37,196 nucleotides of DNA, taken from NCBI GenBank assembly GCA_021816695.1, contig JAKAXE010000015.1, positions 1 through 37,196 on the forward strand, in the 5' to 3' direction. This document shows, in pieces, positions 20,925-27,725 of the stretch. The stretch is from a bacterium (GTDB lineage Bacteria > Chloroflexota > Dormibacteria > Aeolococcales > Bog-877). Position numbers and translations under genes: made by a program. A model generated the notes under the pieces. The model worked only from the letters and a program-made list of their open reading frames with translations. It did no database searches and was not told the origin of the DNA. The stretch's first letter is position 1, and every line of letters begins with the position of its first letter.

Positions 20925-21004
20925 ACTGAACTTGTCCTTGGAGAACGCTGGCCGCTCCGGGGTGACGGCCACACATGGAAACAAGCGCCCCTCCGGAGGC
21001 GCGG
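20925..21004 (-). promoter_or_regulatory. rpsL leader with two possible hairpins
   Basis: About 80 bases of untranslated leader are expected between the promoter and the rpsL TTG. On the minus strand a first hairpin can form from GCGCC and GGCGC around TCCGGAGG-type sequence, and a second from TGGCCG and CGGCCA with an 11-base loop. Either could serve as an RNA control element, but no known leader motif was recognised. Confidence 0.35.
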
Positions 21005-21010
21005 GAGCCC

Positions 21011-21039
21011 ATTCTATCGCTCCGGGGATGGGGTGTCAA
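21011..21039 (-). promoter_or_regulatory. sigma-70-type promoter of the ribosomal operon
   Basis: On the minus strand TTGACA (21039-21034) and TAGAAT (21016-21011) are separated by exactly 17 bases. This is one base from the full consensus and lies about 90 bases upstream of the rpsL start. The next gene upstream ends with terminator-like hairpins, so this is the best candidate for the main promoter of the 38-gene operon. Confidence 0.82.
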
Positions 21040-21087
21040 ACTTCCGCATGCCCGGGCGCCCGTTCGGGACGGCAGCCGGCGCAGATG

Positions 21088-21134
21088 GGCCGCGGAGCCG
21101 CGGCCGGGTCCTTACCGGAGCCGGCCGGGGACCC
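21088..21134 (-). terminator. GC-rich tandem hairpins, possible terminator of the sigma operon
   Basis: On the minus strand, starting at the anti-sigma stop, GGGTCC and GGACCC can pair across 17 bases, and right after it GGCCGCGG-N2-CCGCGGCC forms an 18-base perfect inverted repeat. No T run follows, so it is not a classic intrinsic terminator, but GC-rich genomes often lack one. It separates the sigma operon from the rpsL promoter. Confidence 0.4.
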
Positions 21135-21331
21135 TACCCGGCGCTGGTTCCTGCCGATCTCCGCTGAGCCAGGAGGTGAGAGTGAACGGTGACCATCGCC
21201 CGGTAGAGGGCGGGGCAGGTGGGACAGTTGGCCACGTGGTGCTCCACGGCGGCGGCCAGATCGGCACTCAGCTCCCCGTCAATGAGGTCAGAGGCCAGGT
21301 CTCGGGCCTCGGCGCATCCCAACTCTCTCAC
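21134..21331 (-). CDS. zinc-finger (ZAS / zf-HC2) anti-sigma factor, soluble
   Basis: The 65-aa product is VRELGCAEARDLASDLIDGELSADLAAAVEHHVANCPTCPALYRAMVTVHSHLLAQRRSAGTSAG. It has the ZAS pattern: C6, then LIDGEL, then H32-x3-C36-x2-C39. ZAS proteins bind and silence their ECF sigma factor, and some (RsrA type) release it on thiol oxidation. The GTG start overlaps the sigma factor stop (GTGA), so both are made together. There is no membrane segment, so it should act in the cytoplasm. The track ORF of 324 aa only shares its C-terminus; the rest is a shadow. Confidence 0.85.
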   Translation of the reverse strand: MRELGCAEARDLASDLIDGELSADLAAAVEHHVANCPTCPALYRAMVTVHSHLLAQRRSAGTSAG

Positions 21332-21879
21332 CTGAACTCCTCCGCCAAGATCGATACCAGATTCTGCCTCCCCCGGCGCAGGTGGGACTTCACCGTGCCC
21401 AGCGGCCAGCCGGTCGCGTCGGCGATCTCCGCACCCGTCCACCCTTCCAGATCGTGCAGGACCACCGCCTGCTTCTGGTCGGCCGTGAGCTGAGCTAGGG
21501 CTAACCCCAGAGTCCGCTGGCTCTCGGCCGCGACCGCGACCCCCTCCGGGTCCACGGTGTAGGCGGAGTCCTGCCAGAGCGCCTCCCGCCGAACCGCGGC
21601 CTCCACGCTCTCGCGCGACTGGCGCCGGCGCAAGAGATCCCGGCAGGTGTTCACCACGATCCGTTGCACCCAGGTGCACACCGCGGACTCGGAGCGGAAG
21701 CCTCCTGCGGACTGCATCGCCTTCATGCTGGCGTCCTGGACCGCGTCCTCCGCCTGCTCGGCGTCCGAAAGCAGCGAGGTGGCCAGCCGGACGAAGCGCG
21801 GCCGCTGGGCCTCGAGGCAGCCGAGCAGCTCGTCGCGGGGTAGCTCCACACCCCAAAGGGTAGGGCGGGCGGGCGGCAC
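21328..21879 (-). CDS. ECF-family RNA polymerase sigma factor
   Basis: Region 2 lies at about 25-90 (RLATSLLSDAEQAEDAVQDASMKAMQSAGGFRSESAVCTWVQRIVVNTCRDLLRRR) and region 4 at about 128-178 (LAQLTADQKQAVVLHDLEGWTGAEIADATGWPLGTVKSHLRRGRQNL, a clear HTH). There is no region 1 or 3, so it is an ECF sigma. The length is 183 aa from the track GTG; a second GTG ten codons inside (giving VELPRDELLG) is equally possible, and neither has a strong binding site. It is flanked by a DUF2892 gene and its anti-sigma gene. The stimulus is unknown. Confidence 0.9.
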   Translation of the reverse strand: MPPARPTLWGVELPRDELLGCLEAQRPRFVRLATSLLSDAEQAEDAVQDASMKAMQSAGGFRSESAVCTWVQRIVVNTCRDLLRRRQSRESVEAAVRREALWQDSAYTVDPEGVAVAAESQRTLGLALAQLTADQKQAVVLHDLEGWTGAEIADATGWPLGTVKSHLRRGRQNLVSILAEEFR

Positions 21880-21903
21880 CGTGGCCCACCCGCCCCATCC
21901 ATC

Positions 21904-22122
21904 TCAGGCCCCGTGAACCCGGCTGCCCCGGAACGGAGCACGAACCACCGGAGCGATCAGGCAGACATTGGTCACCCCTGCCAGAAGAGGTACCAGGCCG
22001 ACTATGGCCACGATGACCCCGGCCACCCCACCAATGGCCAGACCGACTCCGATCAGCACCAGGCCGGCCAGCATCCGCAGGCCCCGTCCACTCGCCGTCG
22101 CCATCCAAGCTGCCAACTTCAT
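21904..22122 (-). CDS. small membrane protein, DUF2892 / YgaP-like membrane domain
   Basis: From the ATG at 22122 the product is 72 aa: a short N-terminal lead (MKLAAWMATASGRGLRM), two hydrophobic segments (LAGLVLIGVGLAIGGVAGVIVAIVGLVPLLAGVTNVCLIAPVV) and a basic tail. The pattern R-x-x-R-x-x-x-GL-x-L then GLVPLLxGxxxxCxxxP fits the DUF2892 inner-membrane family. The track start is 23 codons too early; AAGGAGG lies seven bases before this ATG. An ATG nine codons earlier also has AAGGAGG, but only three bases away. Probably the first gene of the sigma operon, 24 bases ahead of it. Confidence 0.75.
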   Translation of the reverse strand: MKLAAWMATASGRGLRMLAGLVLIGVGLAIGGVAGVIVAIVGLVPLLAGVTNVCLIAPVVRAPFRGSRVHGA

Positions 22123-22161
22123 CGCCTCACCTCCTTGGTGAACTCTTTCCATCTGCCTCCT

Positions 22162-22189
22162 TAGACGGATGCCGGGCTCAATTGGATGC
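22162..22189 (-). promoter_or_regulatory. possible ECF-type promoter of the sigma operon
   Basis: On the minus strand GCATCC and CGTCTA are 16 bases apart, about 40-70 bases upstream of the DUF2892 start. CGTC-type -10 elements with a 16-base spacer are common for ECF sigma factors, which often transcribe their own operon. The -35 does not match the frequent AAC motif, so this is only a candidate. Confidence 0.25.
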
Positions 22190-22209
22190 ATGCCGCGGCC
22201 GGGTATAAT
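22182..22209 (+). promoter_or_regulatory. dps promoter (TTGGAT-N16-TATAAT)
   Basis: A perfect TATAAT stands at 22204-22209 with TTGGAT 16 bases upstream at 22182-22187. The expected transcription start is near 22216, giving a leader of about 25 bases before the dps ATG. AGGAGG lies seven bases before that ATG. The AT-rich box stands out in a GC-rich background. Confidence 0.8.
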
Positions 22210-22226
22210 TCGGACTGAGTCCGATT
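22208..22226 (+). promoter_or_regulatory. 7-1-7 inverted repeat, candidate Fur-family operator
   Basis: TCGGACT-G-AGTCCGA (22210-22224) is a perfect inverted repeat of seven bases around one base, and the outermost A/T of the 19-base unit also pair. The 7-1-7 layout is the classic arrangement of Fur, PerR and Zur sites. It overlaps the last bases of the -10 box and the expected transcription start, so a bound repressor would block dps. A Fur-family gene is the second gene of the same operon. Confidence 0.72.
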
Positions 22227-22239
22227 AGGAGGCAAGAGC

Positions 22240-22710
22240 ATGATCACCATCGAGAGCGCGCTGGCCCCGGCCGCGGCCCGCCGACTGGGGGAGCGGATGC
22301 AGAAGCTGCTCACCGAGTTCACCGACCTGGCCCTGCAGGCCAAGCAGGTTCACTGGCATGTCACCGGGCCCAACTTCGAGTCGATCCACCTCCAGATGGA
22401 CCGGCTGGTGGACGATGCCAGGGTCTGGGCCGACACCGTGGCGGAGCGCTCGGTGACGCTGGGGGTCCCCGTGGACGGCAATGCCGTCACGGTTGCCAAT
22501 GGCTCCGGGCTGGCCTCCATGCGACTCGGGTACCTCTCCGGGCCCGACGCCGTCACTGAGATCACGGACCGGGTGCGCCAGGTGGCAACCGACGTCCGGA
22601 TGGCCATCGCCGAGATCGGCGAGCTGGACCCGGTCAGCCAGGACCTGGTGATCACGATCGCTGAAGCGCTGGACAAGTACCTCTGGATGCTGCAGGCGCA
22701 GCTCGGCTGA
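22240..22710 (+). CDS. dps: Dps family ferritin-like DNA-protection protein
   Basis: Dps forms 12-subunit shells that oxidise and store iron with peroxide, often binding DNA. The 156-aa four-helix product keeps all inter-subunit ferroxidase residues: H38 in QVHWHV, H50 and D54 in ESIHLQMDRL, and D65 and E69 in WADTVAER. There is no long Lys-rich N-terminal tail, so DNA binding by the E. coli mechanism is not evident. ATG with AGGAGG seven bases upstream. The gene is followed directly by a Fur-family gene and preceded by a 7-1-7 operator. Confidence 0.95.
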   Translation: MITIESALAPAAARRLGERMQKLLTEFTDLALQAKQVHWHVTGPNFESIHLQMDRLVDDARVWADTVAERSVTLGVPVDGNAVTVANGSGLASMRLGYLSGPDAVTEITDRVRQVATDVRMAIAEIGELDPVSQDLVITIAEALDKYLWMLQAQLG

Positions 22711-23135
22711 CCAGCTCAAGGGCTGACGAGGAGGCGCTCCGGCTCGCCGGACTGCGGGCTACCGGTCCCCGCTTGGCGCTGCGCCTGGCGCTGCGGGAGA
22801 TGGCGGGGCACCGCACCGCGGATGAGGTGCGCGCCTGGCTTCGGGGCCAGGGAACCTCGGTGGCTCGCTCCACCGTCTTCCGCGGATTGGAGGAGCTGGC
22901 CCGGGTGAGGCTGGTGATGCGGGCCGACGCGGGAGCGGGGCCAGCCCGCTACGAACTCGCCCGGGAGTGGCACCACCACTTCGTCTGCCGCCGCTGCTCC
23001 GCGGTAGTGGACGTGCCCTGCGTCCGTGGAGAGGCTCCTTGCCTCGATCCCCAGCTGGCCACGCCCGCCCTGGTCGACGAGGCCCAGGTGACCTTCCGAG
23101 GGATCTGTCCCACCTGCTCTTCCGGGCCCGGATGA
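22707..23135 (+). CDS. Fur-family metal- or peroxide-responsive regulator
   Basis: The winged-helix domain spans about residues 10-85 (LRLAGLRATGPRLALRLALREMAGHRTADEVRAWL, then STVFRGLEELARVRLVMR). The dimerisation domain has EWHHHFVCRRCSAVVDVPC and FRGICPTC, giving the two CxxC pairs (C94/C97, C134/C137) of the structural zinc site and the His cluster of the sensing site. The track starts at TTG 22773, which removes the first helix. Frame reading shows no ATG, GTG or TTG before it; a CTG at 22707 overlapping the dps stop (CTGA) gives a normal 142 aa. Fur, PerR and Zur cannot be told apart here; pairing with dps favours an iron or peroxide role. Confidence 0.85.
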   Translation: MTSSRADEEALRLAGLRATGPRLALRLALREMAGHRTADEVRAWLRGQGTSVARSTVFRGLEELARVRLVMRADAGAGPARYELAREWHHHFVCRRCSAVVDVPCVRGEAPCLDPQLATPALVDEAQVTFRGICPTCSSGPG

Positions 23136-23142
23136 GCTCGGC

Positions 23143-24588
23143 TCAGTCCAGCGACACCATCACGTGCTTGATCTGGGTGTACTCCTCGATGGAGTAGGAC
23201 GAGAGGTCCTTCCCGTACCCGCTCTGCTTGAAGCCCCCATGCGGCATCTCGCTGACCAGGATGATGTGGGTGTTGACCCAGACGGTGCCGAACTTGAGCC
23301 GCTTGGCCATGCGCATGGCTCGTCCCACATCCCGGGTCCACACCGAGGCCGCCAGCCCGTAATCGACATCATTGGCCCAGGCAGCCGCGTCCTCTTCGTC
23401 TGAGAAGCGCTGCACCGTGATCACCGGGCCGAAGACCTCGCGCTGGACGATCTCAGAGCGCTGGTCGGGAGGTACGACCACGGTGGGCGTGTACCAGAAC
23501 CCCGCCCGGTCCATGGGGGCGCCGCCGGTGAGCACCTCTCCCCCACCGGCGACCGCGCGCTCCACGAAGCCGGTGACCCGCTGGAGCTGCTGGGATGAGA
23601 CCACCGGCCCCATCTCGGTCCCGGGGTCGGAGGGGTCCCCGACGCGGAGCCCCTCCACCGCGTTGACCAAGCTGCTGACGAAGTTGTCGAAGTGTCGGTC
23701 AGCCACCAGCAGGCGGGTCGCCGCCGTGCAATCCTGGCCGGAGTTGAAGAAGGCTCCCACCTTTATCCCCTCCACCGTGGCCTCCAGGTCGCAGTCGTCA
23801 AACACCACCACCGGCGCCTTGCCCCCGAGCTCCAGGTGGACCTTCTTCAGGGTCGTGGACGCGGCCCGGGCTATCTCCTTCCCGGTTCCCACGTCGCCCG
23901 TCAGGGAGACCATGCCCACCCCCGGGTGGCGGACGATGCCTGCGCCGACCGGGTCCCCGTCCCCGGTGATCACGTTCAGCACCCCCGGGGGCAGCGCTTC
24001 CGCAGCCAGCTCCGCGAAGCGCAGCGCGGAAAGGGGGGTCCACTCCGAGGGCTTCAGGACGACGGTGTTGCCGGCGGCCAGCGCCGGCCCCAGCTTCCAG
24101 ACGGCCATCTGCAGGGGGTAGTTCCAGGGCGCGATCGAGCCGACCACCCCCACCGGCTCCCGGCGGATCATGCTGGTGAATCCCCGCAGGTACTCCATGG
24201 TGGCCTTGCCCTCCAAGCAGCGCGCCCCGGCAGCGAAGAAGCGAAGGGCGTCCACGGTGGGGGGCATCTCCTCGGAGATGGTCGTGGTGATCGGCTTGCC
24301 CACGTTCTGGGACTCGATGCGGGCCAGCTCCTCGCTGTGCTCCTCCACCAGGCTGGCGAGCTTGAGCAGGGCCTCGCTGCGCTCTTTGGGCGTGCTGTCG
24401 CCCCAGCCGCCGTCGAAGGCCCGCGTGGCGGCCTCGACGGCCCGCTGGACATCCGATTCCGAACCCCTGGGTGCCCGGGCGATCACCTCGCCGGTCGCCG
24501 GGTTGAAGATCTCCTGGACCCCCGAGCTCTCGCTCTCCACCCATTCCCCACCGATGAAGATCCGCCGCGTGGTCCCGGGATCGATCAT
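23143..24588 (-). CDS. NAD-dependent aldehyde dehydrogenase, gamma-aminobutyraldehyde dehydrogenase-like (PatD/YdcW type)
   Basis: The 481-aa enzyme has the full ALDH set: N156 (PWNYP), K179 (LKPSE), E253 (LELGGKAP) and the nucleophile C287 (NSGQDCTAA). [13 protein letters not shown]-type, [27 protein letters not shown] and [41 protein letters not shown] closely follow the PatD/YdcW subfamily, which turns 4-aminobutanal into GABA in putrescine breakdown. The start is ATG with GGAGG ten bases upstream, overlapping the gabT-like stop (ATGA). The 887-aa track ORF is over-extended upstream. It ends seven bases from the convergent fur-like gene. Confidence 0.88.
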   Translation of the reverse strand: MIDPGTTRRIFIGGEWVESESSGVQEIFNPATGEVIARAPRGSESDVQRAVEAATRAFDGGWGDSTPKERSEALLKLASLVEEHSEELARIESQNVGKPITTTISEEMPPTVDALRFFAAGARCLEGKATMEYLRGFTSMIRREPVGVVGSIAPWNYPLQMAVWKLGPALAAGNTVVLKPSEWTPLSALRFAELAAEALPPGVLNVITGDGDPVGAGIVRHPGVGMVSLTGDVGTGKEIARAASTTLKKVHLELGGKAPVVVFDDCDLEATVEGIKVGAFFNSGQDCTAATRLLVADRHFDNFVSSLVNAVEGLRVGDPSDPGTEMGPVVSSQQLQRVTGFVERAVAGGGEVLTGGAPMDRAGFWYTPTVVVPPDQRSEIVQREVFGPVITVQRFSDEEDAAAWANDVDYGLAASVWTRDVGRAMRMAKRLKFGTVWVNTHIILVSEMPHGGFKQSGYGKDLSSYSIEEYTQIKHVMVSLD

Positions 24589-25976
24589 CTGGAACTCGCC
24601 TCCTTCGCATGACCGGGCTCTCCAAAAGCCCGCTCCTCCGCTCTCCGCAGCTGGCCCTCCAGGACGTCCAAGCCCCGCAGCAACGGCTCTTCCTCGATCG
24701 TGAGCGGCATGAGAGCCCTCAGCACGTTGTGCGCTGGTCCGGCCCGCAGGACCAGGAGACCCTCCTCCCGGCAGCCGGCGAGGATGTCCGCTGTCTGGTC
24801 CACGGCGGGCTCCTTGCTCTCCCGGTCGAGCACCAGCTCCACTCCGGCCATGGCCCCGAGTTGGCGGACGTCCCCCACCAGCCGGTACCGACGTCCCCAC
24901 TCCCCGAGGCGCTCCTCCAGAATCGAGGCCAGCACACCCGCCCGCTCCAGCAGCGAACCGTCCTCCACCAGATCGAGGACGGCCAGCGCCGCGGCGCAGG
25001 CGACCGGGTTGCCGCCGAAGGTACCACCCAGGCTGCCGGGGCCAGGGGCGTCCATGATCTCCGCCCTCCCCACCACCGCCGAGAGCGGCAGGCCCCCGGC
25101 AAGGCTCTTGGCCACGGTCATGAGATCCGGCTCCACGGCGGAGTGTTCGATGGCAAAGAGCTTTCCCGTCCGGCCCATCCCGCTCTGGACCTCGTCGACC
25201 ACCAGAACGACCCCGTATCGGTCGCAGATCGCCCGCAAGCCCTGGAGGAACTCGGGAGGCGCGGGGACGAACCCACCCTCTCCCAAAACCGGCTCGATCA
25301 CCACCGCCGCCACCGTTTCCGGCGCCACCTGCCCGGCCAAGAGCGCCTCCAGCGCGGCCAGGGCCCGGGCGCTGTCCCAACCCCGGTACTCGTAGGGATA
25401 GGGAGAGCGGTGGACCTCGCCGACGAAGGGCCCGAAGCCCTCCTTGTAGGGGCGCTCGGTCCCGGTGAGGCTCATGGTGAGGAGGGTGCGGCCGTGGAAG
25501 GCCCCGGAGAAGGCGACCACCGCGGGCCGGCCGGTGTAGAGGCGGGCGATCTTGACCGCGTTCTCCACCGCCTCGGCGCCGGAGTTGAGCAGCAGAGCCT
25601 TCTTGGGGTGGGGCCCGGGTGCGAGCCGGCACAGCCTCTCCACCACATCCAGGTAGGGGCGGTAGGCCGCCACCTGGAACGAGGTGTGAATCAAGAGGTC
25701 CAGCTGGCGGTGGGCGGCCGCCACCACCGCCGGATGCCCATGGCCGACGTTCAGAACGCCGATCCCGCCGGTAAAGTCGATGAACTCCCGCCCGGCCCCG
25801 TCCCACAGCGTGGACCCCTTGGCCCGCTCCACCAAAAGGGGGTGGGCGGGGACCATCGCCCGGGGCAGGAAGCGGGAGAGGTGGTCGCCGTCCAGGGCGG
25901 TTCCGGCTACGGTCGGCTCCAGCACCAGCCTGACGATAGCGGCCGTCCGCTCGAGCGGATATGTTGGCGGACCCAA
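24585..25976 (-). CDS. gabT: 4-aminobutyrate aminotransferase-like class III PLP enzyme
   Basis: Class III aminotransferase with [58 protein letters not shown]261 of [13 protein letters not shown] and the PLP lysine K290 in [12 protein letters not shown], then [18 protein letters not shown]. The whole pattern matches GabT/PuuE, which move the amino group of GABA to 2-oxoglutarate to give succinate semialdehyde. The track start is a TTG without a binding site; a GTG at 25925 (VLEPTVAG) is a plausible real start and would leave a 14-base palindrome upstream of it. The stop overlaps the PatD-like gene. Confidence 0.86.
   Translation of the reverse strand: MGPPTYPLERTAAIVRLVLEPTVAGTALDGDHLSRFLPRAMVPAHPLLVERAKGSTLWDGAGREFIDFTGGIGVLNVGHGHPAVVAAAHRQLDLLIHTSFQVAAYRPYLDVVERLCRLAPGPHPKKALLLNSGAEAVENAVKIARLYTGRPAVVAFSGAFHGRTLLTMSLTGTERPYKEGFGPFVGEVHRSPYPYEYRGWDSARALAALEALLAGQVAPETVAAVVIEPVLGEGGFVPAPPEFLQGLRAICDRYGVVLVVDEVQSGMGRTGKLFAIEHSAVEPDLMTVAKSLAGGLPLSAVVGRAEIMDAPGPGSLGGTFGGNPVACAAALAVLDLVEDGSLLERAGVLASILEERLGEWGRRYRLVGDVRQLGAMAGVELVLDRESKEPAVDQTADILAGCREEGLLVLRAGPAHNVLRALMPLTIEEEPLLRGLDVLEGQLRRAEERAFGEPGHAKEASSR
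25946..25959. promoter_or_regulatory. perfect 14-base palindrome TCCGCTCGAGCGGA
   Basis: A fully symmetrical 14-base palindrome lies between the PucR gene and the conserved part of the gabT-like gene. If the gabT-like gene starts at GTG 25925, it lies about 20 bases upstream of the start codon, in operator position. If the TTG at 25976 is used, it is coding. GC-rich palindromes also arise by chance. Confidence 0.35.
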
Positions 25977-25980
25977 GAAA

Positions 25981-27582
25981 TCAGGCCCGGGATTTGTCGC
26001 CGAGTGACATGATCCGGGCCGCCAGCTGGAGCTGGAAGCGCACTTCGGGGTCGGTCAGATCGACCTTCAGGAGGTCCTGGGAGCGGTCCAGCCGATAGCG
26101 CAGGGTGTTGGGATGGATGTGGAGCCGGGTGGAGGTCCGTCGCTGGTGGAACCCCTCTCGGGCCAGAGCCACCAGGCTGGAGACCAGAACATCGCCGCCA
26201 CGAACCCGCTGGAGCGGGCCGAAGAGCTGCTCCAAGAAGGCGGGGCGAGCGTCGGCGTCTCCCGCCAGGACCCGCGGAATGAGCATCTCCTCGTAGCGCC
26301 GCACCTGGCCCACCGGCACCTGGTCGACGATCGCCTCCGCCTCCCGGTAGCTGCGGCGCACCCCCTCAGTGCCCACCAACTCGCGGCCCAGCGCCAGCGA
26401 GCAATCCGAGAGGTGGGCCATCAGGCGGGCCACGTCCTGCCGGCCCGGGAGCAGGAAGACCACTCGGTTGAGCCGGGCGGAGGTGACCGTCACCCCGCCT
26501 CCCAGGGAGAGCCCCTGGCGGATACGATCCGCGAGACGGTCGCGCCGCATAACGTCGTCGCGGCTGAGCGGCAGCTTGACCGGCATGGAGGCCACCCCCA
26601 CTCGGTAGCTGCCCTCCGGGTCGAAGCCGAGCAGCCGTGCCCGCTCCTGGCTGGATGCCCCCGCCTCCAGACGGCCCTCCAGGAGTGCGTCCAGAAAGGT
26701 GGCCCCCAGGCGCAGTTCGACCATCGCCACCTGACGCTGGCTGGCGATGTGTAGGGCGGCCACGGTGGCGGCGTGCTCGGCGGCACGCAGATGGAGGTCG
26801 CTCAGCTCGCTCTCCCCCTCCACGATCCATACGGTCCCCACCAGCTCGCCGCGCAACCAAATTGGGCACACCACCCGGGCACTCAGCGAGAGAGCCGGGT
26901 GCGCCGGGATGCGCACCGGTCCCCGGCTGTGCCGGACCCGCTCCAGGTAGCCGCCCCGCTCGAGGTGGGCCAGCACCTCACTGGGAGTGGCGCCGTCGGC
27001 GAGGGTCGCCCGCCGGACAGCGTCCGGCTGGCGGGTGGCACTCCAACTGGCCAGCAACTTGCCCTCGGGATCCTCAAGGGTGATGTCACGGTCGATGAGG
27101 CGCCCCAGGGTGTCGACCAGATCCTGAAGGCTCCCCGCCGTCACCGCGGCCTGGGTGAGCTCCTGGTGGATCAGCGCCGCCAGCTCGATGACCTTGAGCT
27201 GCTCCATCATGATGGCCGAGTTGACGGCCCGGGTCACCGTGTTGAAGGGCACCTCCCAGGGCAGCTCCAGCAACGGGAGCGCCAGCAGCTCCGCCGCCTG
27301 GCGGGCCGCCTCTGGAAAGTGAGGCAGGTACCTGGGAACCGCCAGCACCACGCCGGCCAGGCCCCTTTGCGCCAGCTCTTGGAGCAGCCCCCGCTGGTCC
27401 GCCTCTCCAGCCGGCCAGCTGATCCCGGTGGTCAGCAGCAGCTGACCCGATCCCACCCAGGGGAGCGGGTCAGGGATGTCCACCACGTCCGCCCAGCGCA
27501 CCTCGCGGCCCAGCCCGCCCCCGCCGGCAACAACCAAGGCCGGCGCCAGCGGCTCGAGGAGGAGCGCCTGGGCCACCGTCAT
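25981..27582 (-). CDS. PucR-family transcriptional regulator
   Basis: The protein has three parts: a PucR N-terminal domain (MTVAQALLLEPLAPALVVAGGGGLGREVRWADVVDIPDPLPWVGSGQLLLTTGISW), a GAF-like middle region, and a C-terminal HTH_30 domain (ALAREGFHQRRTSTRLHIHPNTLRYRLDRSQDLLKVDLTDPEVRFQLQLA). PucR regulators control purine, amine and amino acid catabolism. I use the ATG giving MTVAQ (533 aa), the usual family start, against a GTG 14 codons earlier. It lies between two aminotransferase genes on the same strand and is the most likely regulator of the cluster. Confidence 0.88.
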   Translation of the reverse strand: MTVAQALLLEPLAPALVVAGGGGLGREVRWADVVDIPDPLPWVGSGQLLLTTGISWPAGEADQRGLLQELAQRGLAGVVLAVPRYLPHFPEAARQAAELLALPLLELPWEVPFNTVTRAVNSAIMMEQLKVIELAALIHQELTQAAVTAGSLQDLVDTLGRLIDRDITLEDPEGKLLASWSATRQPDAVRRATLADGATPSEVLAHLERGGYLERVRHSRGPVRIPAHPALSLSARVVCPIWLRGELVGTVWIVEGESELSDLHLRAAEHAATVAALHIASQRQVAMVELRLGATFLDALLEGRLEAGASSQERARLLGFDPEGSYRVGVASMPVKLPLSRDDVMRRDRLADRIRQGLSLGGGVTVTSARLNRVVFLLPGRQDVARLMAHLSDCSLALGRELVGTEGVRRSYREAEAIVDQVPVGQVRRYEEMLIPRVLAGDADARPAFLEQLFGPLQRVRGGDVLVSSLVALAREGFHQRRTSTRLHIHPNTLRYRLDRSQDLLKVDLTDPEVRFQLQLAARIMSLGDKSRA

Positions 27583-27725
27583 GGCGCCGGACGCAGCGGT
27601 GCGCCGCAGCGGGCTGTCGATCACCGGCCGGGCCCGGACCCCGGCGGGCCACCGCTTCGACCCGGAAGCTTCTCCACCGGCTGATGATGCACCAGTCGCC
27701 GGCCTGCGGTGCCGGCCGGACGCCG

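Noticed and set aside
21134-22108. 324-aa minus-strand ORF ending in the anti-sigma factor
   Set aside because: Only the last 65 codons are a recognisable protein; the upstream part overlaps the sigma gene in another frame, and a GTG in the GTGA overlap is a good start.
23143-25806. 887-aa minus-strand ORF that could look like a fusion protein
   Set aside because: Only the last 481 codons match aldehyde dehydrogenase. The upstream part is a Gly/Arg-rich shadow of the gabT-like gene in another frame.
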